DNA of 64,000 bases from Halomonas chromatireducens (lineage in GTDB: Bacteria; Pseudomonadota; Gammaproteobacteria; Pseudomonadales; Halomonadaceae), in NCBI RefSeq assembly GCF_001545155.1, contig NZ_CP014226.1, positions 2,135,816-2,199,815 on the forward strand, given 5' to 3'. Numbering within the stretch: position 1 is the first letter of the stretch; the number at the start of each line of letters is the position of its first letter. Positions 19,391 to 27,757 of the stretch are shown piece after piece. A program made the position numbers and the translations under genes. The notes beneath the pieces are model-generated. The model was given only the letters and a program-made list of their open reading frames with translations. It was not told where the DNA came from and did not search any database.

Positions 19391-20266
19391 ATGACGCCGT
19401 CGTTGAAGGGCATTCTGTGCATGTGTATGGGTGTGCTGTGCCTGGCCATTGGCGATGCCATCGCCAAGTGGCTGGGCGAGGTACACTCGCCCCTGCAGAT
19501 CATCTTCTTCCGCACCCTGGTTTCGCTGCCGTTGATCGCCGTGCTGGCCCACTTCGGTGGCGGGCTCACCAAGCTGCGTACCCAGCGCCCCGGGGTGCAT
19601 CTGGTGCGCGGCCTGATCTATACCGGCACCATGTTCTTCTTCGTGCTCGGCCTGACGCTGCTGCCCTTGGCCGAGGCGACCGCCATCGCCTTCGTTGCCC
19701 CGCTGTTCGTCACCCTGCTCTCGGTGCCGCTGCTGGGCGAGAAGATCGATCCTCCCGTGCTGGCAGCGTCCCTGTTGGGCTTCGTGGGGGTTCTGGTGGT
19801 GGTGCGCCCCGGCGGCGACGCCTTTCATCCGGGGGCGCTGGCGCTGTTGGCGGCGGCCGTCTTCTATGCGCTGATGATGATCACCGCGCGGCGGTACGGT
19901 GCCCGCGAGCACCTCTGGGCGATGGTCTTCTACATGACCCTGGTGCCGCTGCTGCTCACGGCGGTGGCGCTACCCTGGGTATGGCAGACCCCGCACCCCT
20001 GGCATTGGCTGGGCTTCCTGGGGGCCGGGATCATCGGCGTGGGGGCGACGGCCTTCATTACGTTGGCATTCCGTTTCGCCCCGGCGGCCATTGCTGCGCC
20101 TTTCGACTACACGGCCATGCTCTGGGCGGTGATTCTGGGCTGGTGGTTCTGGGGTGAAATGCCGGATGTCTGGGTCTTCGTGGGCAGTACATTGATCATC
20201 GGCAGCGGCCTGGCAATTGCCTATCATGACCGCCGGACGACTTTGAAAAGACGTCCGACGGCTTAA
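19391..20266 (+). CDS. EamA/DMT-superfamily transporter
   Basis: 291 residues from ATG 19391 with GGGAGG just upstream. Ten hydrophobic segments arranged as two EamA halves are visible, the first beginning GILCMCMGVLCLAIGDAIAKW and the second around LALLAAAVFYALMMITAR. These inner-membrane permeases move small metabolites out of the cell; the substrate is not predictable. It is convergent with, and overlaps by 4 bp, the metal ABC permease gene. Confidence 0.9.
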   Translation: MTPSLKGILCMCMGVLCLAIGDAIAKWLGEVHSPLQIIFFRTLVSLPLIAVLAHFGGGLTKLRTQRPGVHLVRGLIYTGTMFFFVLGLTLLPLAEATAIAFVAPLFVTLLSVPLLGEKIDPPVLAASLLGFVGVLVVVRPGGDAFHPGALALLAAAVFYALMMITARRYGAREHLWAMVFYMTLVPLLLTAVALPWVWQTPHPWHWLGFLGAGIIGVGATAFITLAFRFAPAAIAAPFDYTAMLWAVILGWWFWGEMPDVWVFVGSTLIIGSGLAIAYHDRRTTLKRRPTA

Positions 20267-21189
20267 GCGCGATTCAGCCGCCAGCGCCGCCAGTGGCGTC
20301 CCACCAGCCCATGCTTGGGAGCTGCCAGCAGGGCGATAAGGAACAGGCCCGAGGCCACCAGCACGATGGCACCACCCGAGGCGACATCCAGAGCTACCGA
20401 GAGCATCAGCCCCACCACGGCTGATGTCACGCCGACGCCGACCGAGAGGGCCAGCATCGTGGGGAAGCGGTCGGTGAGCAGGTGGGCCGTGGCGCCGGGG
20501 GTGATCAGCATCGCCACGACCAGGATGATGCCCACGGTTTCCAGGCTGGCTACGATGGTCAATGTCAGCAGCAGGATCAGTCCGTAGTGGATGATGCTGG
20601 TATTGAAGCCCAGCGCCTGGGCCTGCTGTGGATCGAAGGTGTAAAGCAGCAGTGGCCGATAGGCCAGCCAGATCGCCAGTACGGCCACCAGGCTGGCTGC
20701 CAGTGTCAGCATCAGCGCCGAAGTCTGTACCCCCAGCACGTTGCCGAAGAGGATATGCATCAGGTGAGTGCTGGTGGCGATCTTGCTGATGATCACGATG
20801 CCCAGCGCAAAGGCGGCGGTGAACATCAGGCCCATGGCGGCGTCCGCCTTGATTCGGGTATGGCGCTCCAGGGCGCCAATACCCAGCGACGTCAGCGCGC
20901 CGGTGACGAAGGCGCCGATGAAGAACGGCCAGCCCAGCAGGTAAGCGATGGCCACGCCAGGCAGCACGGCATGGGAGATGGCATCACCCAGCAGCGACCA
21001 GCGCTTTAGCACCACGTAGCAGGAGAGCAGCCCGCAGATGGCGCCCACCAGCACCGAGGTGAGCAGCGCTCGCTGCATGAAGCGGTATTCGAAGGGAGCG
21101 GCCAGGCTCTCTGGCAGCAGGTTGACCGCCATCATCAGTAGCACGATCAAGGCGTCGATGACGCTGATGGCGAAGGCTTCAAGCGGCAA
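20263..21189 (-). CDS. Metal ABC transporter permease (Mn/Zn/Fe, ZnuB/MntB type)
   Basis: 308 residues with about eight to nine membrane helices. The ABC-3 family signature is clear (FEYRFMQRALLTSVLVG, CYVVLKRWSLLGDAISHAVLPG). I place the start at TTG 21189 because GGGAGGG lies 6-7 bases upstream and the coding region overlaps the end of the ATPase gene (stop at 21179-21181), as expected for translational coupling; a longer frame to 21249 lacks homology. It works with the adjacent ATPase to import a divalent metal. The neighbouring mntR points to manganese rather than zinc, but this is inference. No substrate-binding protein gene is adjacent. Confidence 0.88.
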   Translation of the reverse strand: MPLEAFAISVIDALIVLLMMAVNLLPESLAAPFEYRFMQRALLTSVLVGAICGLLSCYVVLKRWSLLGDAISHAVLPGVAIAYLLGWPFFIGAFVTGALTSLGIGALERHTRIKADAAMGLMFTAAFALGIVIISKIATSTHLMHILFGNVLGVQTSALMLTLAASLVAVLAIWLAYRPLLLYTFDPQQAQALGFNTSIIHYGLILLLTLTIVASLETVGIILVVAMLITPGATAHLLTDRFPTMLALSVGVGVTSAVVGLMLSVALDVASGGAIVLVASGLFLIALLAAPKHGLVGRHWRRWRLNRA

Positions 21190-21967
21190 CAGGCACCCTC
21201 CCGTGCTCGGTGGAGGGCGTCCCCACCGCCAGGCGAGCCAGCATGGCATCGCTTAGCATCTCTTCCGGGGGACCCATGCCGATCAGGGTGCGGTTGATCA
21301 ACATGACATTATCAGCGTGGCGGCGAGCCCCCTGCATGTCATGGGTCACCATGATGACGGTGCGCCCGGCGGCGCGCTCGCGCTCGAGCGTCTCGAGAAT
21401 CAATGCTTCGCTGGGAGGGTCGACCCCGGCCAGGGGTTCGTCGAGCAGCAGTATTTTTGCCTGTTGAGCCAGGGCGCGAGCCAGCATCACGCGCTTCTTC
21501 TGGCCGCCGGAGAGTTCACCAATGGGGCGTGCGGCATGGTCGGCCATGTCGACGGCTTCCAGAGCGGCCTCGACGGCCTGCCGGTGGCTGGGATTGGCCC
21601 AGTAGCGAGGCAGCAGGCGCCGCCATAGTGGGTCGTGGCGCATCATGCCGTAGCGGCCGGTCAGCACCGTTTCACGCACCGAAATGGGAAAGTCCCACTC
21701 CATGTTCTCCTGCTGGGCCATATAGGCGATATTACCGGCCCGGCGCTGCGCGGCGGGGCTATTGCCGAGGATCCGAAGTTCGCCGCGCAGCGGAGCGAGA
21801 CTGCCGATGACCAGGTTCAGCAGGCTCGATTTACCAGCGCCGTTGGGTCCGACGATGGCTGTCCACTGGCCTTGCGGCAGCGACAGGGAGATATCCTCCA
21901 GCACGGGCTGCTGGTGGTAGGCCGCGTAGAGGCGGCTTGCTTGAAGTGCGGGGGCGGGATCAGTCAT
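21179..21967 (-). CDS. Metal ABC transporter ATP-binding protein (Mn/Zn/Fe type)
   Basis: 262 residues from ATG 21967 (MTDPAPALQASRLYAAYHQ); the open frame continues far upstream across mntR without homology. ABC motifs: Walker A GPNGAGKSS, signature LSGGQKKR, Walker B ILLLDEPLAGVD and switch His in VTHD. It energises the overlapping permease. It is divergent from mntR, with 213 bp between the starts holding a candidate MntR box. Confidence 0.93.
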   Translation of the reverse strand: MTDPAPALQASRLYAAYHQQPVLEDISLSLPQGQWTAIVGPNGAGKSSLLNLVIGSLAPLRGELRILGNSPAAQRRAGNIAYMAQQENMEWDFPISVRETVLTGRYGMMRHDPLWRRLLPRYWANPSHRQAVEAALEAVDMADHAARPIGELSGGQKKRVMLARALAQQAKILLLDEPLAGVDPPSEALILETLERERAAGRTVIMVTHDMQGARRHADNVMLINRTLIGMGPPEEMLSDAMLARLAVGTPSTEHGRVPVAA

Positions 21968-22092
21968 ATCCACCACCCAGGATATCGCACGGCATGAAGC
22001 TTCTGGGGGCTGACATCGGGTACTCTCCTCCACCTCTGGCCGTTGATAGCCAGTTGTTACATTGCCGTGAGTTTGTGAGCGTATGGCTACTA

Positions 22093-22110
22093 TTTTAGCC
22101 AAGGTTAACT
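22093..22110. promoter_or_regulatory. Putative MntR (DtxR-family) operator
   Basis: TTTTAGCCAAGGTTAACT contains TTAGCC/GGTTAA, an inverted repeat with one mismatch, resembling DtxR/MntR-family boxes. It lies between the divergent ABC transporter operon and mntR, the usual place for MntR control. Confidence 0.45.
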
Positions 22111-22180
22111 TGTTGGGTAGTAGGAAATCTCTATCGGGCTTCTGTTGCTGCCCTATGAGCAGATTGGCTATATTGGCGCG

Positions 22181-22663
22181 ATGACCGACTCCCCGAAAAA
22201 AGTAACACCGGATCGCCTGTGCAAGGCGGATGCCCTGCCGCCCAGCGATCAGCATGCGAAGCAGTACGCTGCCGTGCGCAATGCCCATGAAACCGAGCTG
22301 CTCGAAGACTACGTGGAGCTGATCGCCGACCTGCTGCAGCATCATGGCGAGGCGCGCTCGACGGATATCGCGGCGCGAATGGGGGTCAGTCAGGCCACGG
22401 TGTCAAAGACGGTGGCCCGGTTGAAGAGCCTGGGACTGGTCTCAAGCAAGCCTTATCGCTCGCTGTTTCTGACCGAGAAGGGTGAGGCCATGGCAGCCAT
22501 GTCGCATCAGCGTCATGCCATCGTGCTGAGGTTTCTGCGTGCCCTGGGCGTCAGCGATCACACGGCGCGAATTGATGCCGAGGGTATGGAGCACCATGTC
22601 AGCCAGGAAACCCTGGATATCATGCAGCGCTTTACGCGCGAAAAGGAACGCGGAAGCTCCTGA
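22181..22663 (+). CDS. mntR: MntR-type manganese-responsive regulator (DtxR family)
   Basis: 160 residues from ATG 22181. A DtxR-type N-terminal winged helix (STDIAARMGVSQATVSKTVARL) is followed by the metal-binding/dimerisation domain with HQRHAIVLRFLRALGVSD and a conserved Glu-Gly-Met-Glu-His (AEGMEHHVS), which are Mn ligands in MntR. There is no SH3 domain, as expected for MntR rather than IdeR/DtxR. It is divergent from a metal ABC operon, which it probably represses when Mn(II) is plentiful. Confidence 0.9.
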   Translation: MTDSPKKVTPDRLCKADALPPSDQHAKQYAAVRNAHETELLEDYVELIADLLQHHGEARSTDIAARMGVSQATVSKTVARLKSLGLVSSKPYRSLFLTEKGEAMAAMSHQRHAIVLRFLRALGVSDHTARIDAEGMEHHVSQETLDIMQRFTREKERGSS

Positions 22664-22710
22664 ATCGTTGCGGGGAGCTTTTCAGCCTGACAGCACCTGA
22701 TTCACGGTTT

Positions 22711-23325
22711 TCAAACGTTGAAGAACGCTTGCGCAGCGGCTTCCGGGTCCGGCTGCCCGCAGATAGCCGCCCCCCCCGCCGGTCCCTTTGCGCCGGCTGT
22801 GCGCACCCGGCCCACATGCTCGGCCTGCAGACCGCCGATGGCTACCGCCGGCAGTGGGCTGGCAGCGACAAGGGTGGCCAGGCCATCGAAGCCCAGCGGC
22901 CGGGCATGGTTCGGCTTCGTCGCGGTGGCGAAGACCGGCCCCAGACCCAGGTAGTCCAGCGGTTCCGGGTCCAGTCGTGACATCTGATCCAGGTTCTGCA
23001 CCGAGAGGCCGAGGATGGCGTGTTCGCCCAGCGCTTGGCGCGCTGCGGCCACTTCACCATCATCCTGACCCAGGTGGAGCCCGTCCGCTTCGCTGGCTAG
23101 CGCCACATCCAGCCGGTCATTGATGATCAGCGGTACGCCGCTACCGGCGAGTGCCGCCTTGAGGCGCCGCGCCTGGTCAATCAGCTCCTCGTCGCTGGCC
23201 TGCTTGTCACGCAGTTGCACCAGTGTCACGCCACCGCGTACCGCCGCCACGACGGTTTCCACCAGGCCGTGCCGGGCGCAAAGCCGGGGGTCGGTTACCA
23301 AATAGAGGGTCAGGTCTAGGCGCAT
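22711..23325 (-). CDS. thiE: Thiamine-phosphate synthase
   Basis: 204 residues from ATG 23325 (MRLDLTLYLVTD). ThiE couples HMP-pyrophosphate with thiazole phosphate to give thiamine monophosphate. Family motifs: VQLRDK, IINDRLDVALA, GLHLGQDD, GLGPVFATATK and PAVAIGGL. The usual phosphate-binding GxAVVSAI near the C-terminus reads GPAGGAAI here, an unusual Gly-rich change in an otherwise standard protein. The gene stands alone, with no other thi gene nearby. The palindromic repeat lies between the nlpC-like gene and thiE. Confidence 0.9.
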   Translation of the reverse strand: MRLDLTLYLVTDPRLCARHGLVETVVAAVRGGVTLVQLRDKQASDEELIDQARRLKAALAGSGVPLIINDRLDVALASEADGLHLGQDDGEVAAARQALGEHAILGLSVQNLDQMSRLDPEPLDYLGLGPVFATATKPNHARPLGFDGLATLVAASPLPAVAIGGLQAEHVGRVRTAGAKGPAGGAAICGQPDPEAAAQAFFNV

Positions 23326-23346
23326 GAGAAACCTCAAAAATTGAGA

Positions 23347-23485
23347 GCTTTGTCCGAAAAGTCGGCGAGCGCAGGCCAGACAAGGCAAAAATGGGCGAGA
23401 TGACGGAGTTTACACGGGGTAAATGAGTATATTGAGTCGATTTTTAACGCAGTATGGCCAAGCGCAGGCACTTTTGGGATAAAGC
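23347..23485. repeat. ~139-bp palindromic dispersed repeat, copy 1
   Basis: An almost full-length inverted repeat: the outer arms GCTTTGTCCGAAAAG and CTTTTGGGATAAAGC pair, and the centre is TTTAC-ACGGG-GTAAA flanked by GACGGAG and TGAGTA. It begins 4 bp after the stop of the NlpC/P60 gene and ends 21 bp before the thiE start. A second copy is at 46313-46449. Confidence 0.88.
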
Positions 23486-23489
23486 GAAG

Positions 23490-24017
23490 TCAGGGGGCGG
23501 GGCTTGCCGCACCCAGAAAGCGGTCCTGCCAATAGTCGACGTCCAGCGGCACGCTGACAACCTGGCGTCCCCGCCCCGGGGCGTGAATCATCTGCCCGTT
23601 ACCCCGGTAGATTCCCACATGAGTGGCCTTGCGGCGATCGCCGAAGAACAGCAGGTCCCCCGGGCGCGCCTGGCGGGCTTCGGGAAGCGTGCGGTACTGA
23701 TCGTCTGCGGTACGCGGTACCGGGATCCCGGCGGCACGATAGCTGAGTTCGACTAGCCCGGAGCAGTCGAGCCCTTCCGGAGAGTTGCCACCGAAGCGAT
23801 AGGGGGTCCCCAGGGCACCTTCGGCCGTGGCCAGGATAAGTGCCCGCTCGATGGACAAGCCTTCGCCAGCGCGTGGGTCCTGGGTCGCCATGTCGCGGCT
23901 GGCGCATCCAGCCAGCAGCATCAGCGCAATCAAAAGAAGGACAAGTCGCCCCTGGCCATGAAGCGGCCGGGACCTGCCTGGTAGTGCCACCGGTTCGAAC
24001 CACGCCACTCGAGCCAT
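23490..24017 (-). CDS. NlpC/P60-family peptidoglycan endopeptidase lipoprotein
   Basis: 175 residues. A lipobox LLAGC places the lipidated Cys at 38. The C40 peptidase domain has catalytic Cys85 (DCSGLV), His133 (THVGIY) and a third polar residue at His145 (IHAPGR). Such enzymes cut the D-Glu-mDAP (or similar) bond of the stem peptide in the periplasm, here probably anchored to a membrane. ATG 24017 is used; TTG 24038 with AGGAAACAGGA upstream is a real alternative. The n-region before the hydrophobic core is unusually long for a lipoprotein signal. Confidence 0.9.
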   Translation of the reverse strand: MARVAWFEPVALPGRSRPLHGQGRLVLLLIALMLLAGCASRDMATQDPRAGEGLSIERALILATAEGALGTPYRFGGNSPEGLDCSGLVELSYRAAGIPVPRTADDQYRTLPEARQARPGDLLFFGDRRKATHVGIYRGNGQMIHAPGRGRQVVSVPLDVDYWQDRFLGAASPAP

Positions 24018-24222
24018 CGTCCAGCTACTCTTCGCCAATCCTGTTTCCTACTTTAGCTCGAACCGTACGTGCTTGGCGAGAATCCGTGAAAGTGCCGGGT
24101 GAATGCCGGTCAGAGAGCGCAACACAGTGGTTCCATGCAGCGAGAGGCTGGAAATATCCCGGGCGGCGCATCATCATCTTCTTTACAACCCAGTGATCAG
24201 GCAGCGACAAGGGAGAGTGGCC

Positions 24223-24756
24223 ATGAACTTCAAGGGCGAGCAGCACCCCGGCGTAAAGATGCCCACGGGGGACACCCTCGGTTTTCGTCTCAATCACACC
24301 ATGCTGCGGGTCAAGGATCCTGAACTGGCATTGGCTTTCTATACGCGTGTCTTCGGCATGAGCGTATTGCGCCGCCTCGACTTCGAGGAGCTTGGCTTCT
24401 CGCTCTACTTCCTGGCCAGGCTGGAAGAGGAGGAGCAGGTGCCGGAGGAGAAAGGCGAGCGTACCGTCTGGACCTTCAGCCAGAAGGGCCTGCTGGAACT
24501 GACCCATAACTGGGGCACCGAGGATCAGGCCGATTTCGCCTACCACGACGGCAATGCAGAACCCCAGGGCTTCGGGCATATCTGCTTTTCGGTGCCCAAC
24601 CTCGACGCCGCCGAGGCCTGGTTCGATGCCAACGACGTCGAGTTCATCAAGCGCGCCGATCAGGGCAAGATGAAGGACGTGGTCTTCGTCAAGGACACGG
24701 ACGGCTACTGGATCGAGGTGGTCCAGGCCGACCGGCTGGCTGCGCTGGGCGACTGA
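24223..24756 (+). CDS. gloA: Lactoylglutathione lyase (glyoxalase I)
   Basis: 177 residues from ATG 24223, preceded by AAGGGAGAG. It isomerises the methylglyoxal-glutathione hemithioacetal to S-lactoylglutathione. The long proteobacterial/eukaryotic-type form is recognisable by NHTMLRVKDPELALAFYTRV, VWTFSQKGLLELTHNWG, GFGHICFSV and DTDGYWIEVVQ, which carry the metal ligands (His, Glu, His, Glu). Members of this longer class are usually Zn-dependent. Confidence 0.95.
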   Translation: MNFKGEQHPGVKMPTGDTLGFRLNHTMLRVKDPELALAFYTRVFGMSVLRRLDFEELGFSLYFLARLEEEEQVPEEKGERTVWTFSQKGLLELTHNWGTEDQADFAYHDGNAEPQGFGHICFSVPNLDAAEAWFDANDVEFIKRADQGKMKDVVFVKDTDGYWIEVVQADRLAALGD

Positions 24757-24823
24757 TCCTGCCGTCGACGGACTCCGGTGCTGCCACCTCACGGGGCGGC
24801 ATCGGGGGGTTGCCGGGGTCTAC

Positions 24824-25561
24824 TCAGGCGAAGGCGTAGACGTCCATGGCCAGCACGCCGTGCTCCACGCTGTGGTGCAGCCGCTCTGCCTGGCCGCCGG
24901 CGCCCATGGCTACCAGCAGCGGCTGGAAGTGCTCCGATGTGGGGTGGTTCTCTCGGGCGTAGCGTGCCTGTTCCCAGTCAAGCAGCGCCGTGCGGTCGTC
25001 GGCATCCAGACGCTTATGCACCCAGTCAGCGAATTCGCCCACCCAGGCGGGCATCTCGGAGCCTTGGGCCTGCAGCTCCATCAGATTGTGGGTCAGGCTG
25101 CCGGAGCCGATCACCAGGATGTTCTCCTCCCGCAGCGCGGCAAGTTTCCCTCCGAGTGCCACCAGCTCGGCGTTTGACCACTGCACCGGCAGCGACAGCG
25201 AGACCACCGGCACGTTTGCCTCCGGGAGCATCAGCGAGAGCGGCACCCAGGCGCCGTGATCGAGGCCACGTTCGGTGGGCACGGCGTTGAGCTCCCTGGC
25301 CAGGCGCCTGGCCAGCTCCGGCTCGCCGGGGGCGGGATACTGGCACTCGTAGAGTGCCCGCGGAAAGCCGCCGAAGTCGTGGATGGTTTCGGGGTGGGCG
25401 CTGGTGCTCACCAGCAGCCGGTCACTCTCCCAGTGGGCCGAGACTACCACCACCGCCTTGGGACGCAGCGCTTGGCCGAGCTCGCGGAGAAAGTCGTGGG
25501 CCGGCGTCTTGGTCAGGGCCAGCATGGGGGAGCCGTGGGAAATAAAGAGGCTGGGTTGCAT
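24824..25561 (-). CDS. DODA-type class III extradiol dioxygenase family protein (YgiD-like)
   Basis: 245 residues, a complete single-domain member. Conserved metal-site segments are visible: FISHGSPMLA near the N-terminus, VVSAHWES, LDHGAWVPL and the C-terminal HSVEHGVLAMDVYAF. Relatives cleave catechols such as DOPA between C4 and C5 using Zn or Fe; the natural substrate in bacteria is usually unknown. It follows convergent gloA and stands alone. Confidence 0.9.
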   Translation of the reverse strand: MQPSLFISHGSPMLALTKTPAHDFLRELGQALRPKAVVVVSAHWESDRLLVSTSAHPETIHDFGGFPRALYECQYPAPGEPELARRLARELNAVPTERGLDHGAWVPLSLMLPEANVPVVSLSLPVQWSNAELVALGGKLAALREENILVIGSGSLTHNLMELQAQGSEMPAWVGEFADWVHKRLDADDRTALLDWEQARYARENHPTSEHFQPLLVAMGAGGQAERLHHSVEHGVLAMDVYAFA

Positions 25562-25641
25562 GGAAAGCTCCTGATAGGTTGTCTTCAGGATAGCGGCTCA
25601 AGTCGAAAATATCGATAGCAGGCTTATGAAATAATCGCCTG

Positions 25642-26472
25642 TCAATAGCCCGTCATTTCCAGGTATCCCTCGCCCAATGCCTCACCGCTCTCTGCGTCGA
25701 AAGCGATGACCTCCCCTTCCCAGTAGGGCACGGAGGTGTCCATCCAGCGCTCGGCATGGGGGGCCTCGACGACCAGGTCCAGCCCGGCGCGGGGGATTGC
25801 CAGGCGCCAGTGGGTCGGCACGTCGCGCCCCGCCACGCGGCGGGTTTCCAGCGGCGTCATGTCGATCTCGTCCGGGGCCAGCGCGGTGGGCTCGCCGTCG
25901 GGGGCGATCCAGGTGCCGGAGCGGTAGTCACCGCCGTCAGCGCCGCCGCCACGCAGCTGGAAGGCCATCAGCTTGTGGCCGCTCGCCAGATGCAGCGAGA
26001 ACCAGTCCCAGCCCTGCTGTTCGGGTCCCAGCAACTGGCTGCTCCACTCGCGGTCGAGCCAGCCGCGCCCGCTTACCGCGCGGGTTTCGCCGTCCAGGGT
26101 GACCTCCCCTTTGACGCGCCAGAACGGCTGGCTGTAGTACATCGAGCCCTGGCCGTCGGCGGATTTCTGGCTGAAGCCGGCCTCGCCGTGCAGCACCAGC
26201 GGCCCCTCGGCGGTAAGGGTCAGGGCGTAGCCGAAGCCGCCGTGCTCGTCGTCCTGATGTGCCATCAGTTCCAGTTCGGCGAAGGTGTCGGTGTCTGGCT
26301 CATCGCCTGTCGTTTCGTCTGATATTTCTATACGGCTGGCCAACTGCCAGTGGTCGATCCAGGCCCGAAAAGGCTCGGCCCGTGCGCCCGCCTGGCCATC
26401 CCGGTCATCGAGGTTGTCGGCGGAGTGGCTGCGGGCGAAGCGCTCTGCCACCCGATGGGTCTCGCCCCGGGA
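25642..26472 (-). pseudogene. AttH/CrtC-like lipocalin-fold protein, N-terminus missing
   Basis: The ~275-residue remainder matches the C-terminal two thirds of AttH/hydroxyneurosporene-synthase-like predicted secreted proteins: HRVAERFAR, EPFRAWIDHWQL, GRGWLDREWSSQLLGPEQQG, GWDWFSLHLASG and YWEGEVIAFD. Complete homologues are ~350-370 residues and start with a signal peptide or lipobox and a conserved EWWY segment; both are absent here. Homology starts at about 26470, exactly where the isobutyryl-CoA dehydrogenase sequence stops. An open frame continues to an ATG-like start at 26508 inside the dehydrogenase coding region, so any product would be a short chimera. Confidence 0.85.
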
Positions 26473-27496
26473 AACCGCCATGGAGCTGAAGGGCATCATT
26501 GCAGACATTGAAACCCATGTCGGTAGCGAACCGCTTGGCCATGGCGCAATGGGCGGTGGCGTCGGGGTCGCTGTTGTCGAGCCGCCATGCCGCCTGACGC
26601 ACCATCAGCCTCGCCGCCATCAATTCGGTAGCCATGTCGGCAAGCTTGAACTGCAGCGCCTGGAAACTCGACAGCTCACGACCGAACTGCTTGCGATCGG
26701 CCATGTAGTCACGCGAGAGAGTCAACGCATGCTGTGCGGCACCCAGTGAACAGCTGGCAATATTGAGCCTTCCTCCGTCAAGCCCCTTCATGGCCAGCTT
26801 GAAGCCTTCGCCTTCCTCTCCCAGGCGATTGCCGACCGGCACCCGGACGCCATCGAAACTGACCAGACGTGTCGGCTGGCTCTTCCAGCCCATTTTCTCT
26901 TCGTTCTTGCCATATTCGATGCCCGCCGCATCGGCCGGAACGAGGATTGCGGAAACACCGCCCGCCCCACTGTCGGGTCCACCGGTCCGCGCCATGACGA
27001 TGAGGACATCGTTGGCCCCGGCCCCTGATATGAACATCTTGGAGCCGCTGATGACATAGTCATCGCCGTCCCGTACGGCTTTCGTGCGCAGGCTGGCTGC
27101 GTCCGAGCCTGACCCCGGTTCAGTGAGGCAGTAGCAGCCCAGGCACTCACCGCTTACCAGTCGGTCCACCCAGCTTTCACGCAGTGCCTCGCTGCCCCAA
27201 CTGGCAACCATCCAGGCAACCATGTTGTGGATGGTAAGGTAGGCGGTAGTCGAGATGCAGCCCTGGGAGAGCTGCTCGAAGATCAGCGAGGCATCCAGGC
27301 GGGACAACCCCAATCCGCCCCGCTCTTCGGGGATATAGATACCGAGGAAACCCGCCTCACCGGCGCGTCGAATGACCTCGACCGGGAAGTGCGAAGTGGC
27401 GTCCCATTCGGCGGCGTGGTCGGCCAGTTCGGCCCTGCTGAAGTCGGCGGCCGCTTGAACGAGCGCCTTCTGGTCATCGGTCAGGGAGAAATCCAT
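26405..27496 (-). pseudogene. Isobutyryl-CoA dehydrogenase (acyl-CoA dehydrogenase family), C-terminus missing
   Basis: Valine-catabolic FAD enzyme converting isobutyryl-CoA to methacrylyl-CoA. Start ATG 27496 (MDFSLTDDQKALVQAA). It closely resembles ACAD8-type enzymes: TTAYLTIHNMVAWMVASWG, CYCLTEPGSGSDAASL, KMFISGAG, GWKSQPTRLVSFDGVRVPV and GGRLNIASCSLGAAQ. The match ends at NVCNDALQLHGGF (codons at ~26471); the normal last ~40 residues (HGGYGYLKDY ... HQILEGTNEIM) are replaced by a frame running through the AttH-like fragment to a stop at 26405. The catalytic Glu lies before the break, but loss of the C-terminal helix probably disrupts FAD binding and the tetramer. It is divergent from liuR. 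Confidence 0.88.
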
Positions 27497-27620
27497 CGAG
27501 GTGTCCTCATGTATCGACTGAATGGTACGACCGAGATGTTCGATCCAGGTAGTGGTAGCTGATTGATCGCCGGATTGCCATGGGTGAGAAACACCCTGTT
27601 GCGCGAGCCTGATGGCAACC

Positions 27621-27640
27621 AACCTAGCACTTGCTAGGTT
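27621..27640. promoter_or_regulatory. 20-bp palindromic operator upstream of the isobutyryl-CoA dehydrogenase gene
   Basis: AACCTAGCA-CT-TGCTAGGTT, a perfect 9-bp inverted repeat 124 bp upstream of the dehydrogenase start. The size and symmetry fit a TetR-type operator; the cognate regulator is not evident in the window. Confidence 0.6.
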
Positions 27641-27671
27641 TTATCGCATACATCCCTTGGTCTACAAGCAC

Positions 27672-27687
27672 TTTACGTTAACGTCAA
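27672..27687. promoter_or_regulatory. Putative LiuR box
   Basis: TTTACGTTAACGTCAA, an imperfect palindrome around GTTAAC, similar to known LiuR sites (TTGACGTTnACGTnAA type). It is 71 bp upstream of the liuR start in the divergent promoter region. Confidence 0.6.
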
Positions 27688-27757
27688 CGTCGTCTAGTGT
27701 TGCGGTTAAGTGGAGGGAAACCGCTAGACGGCCCACCAAGTCACAGGAAAGGTAGCA

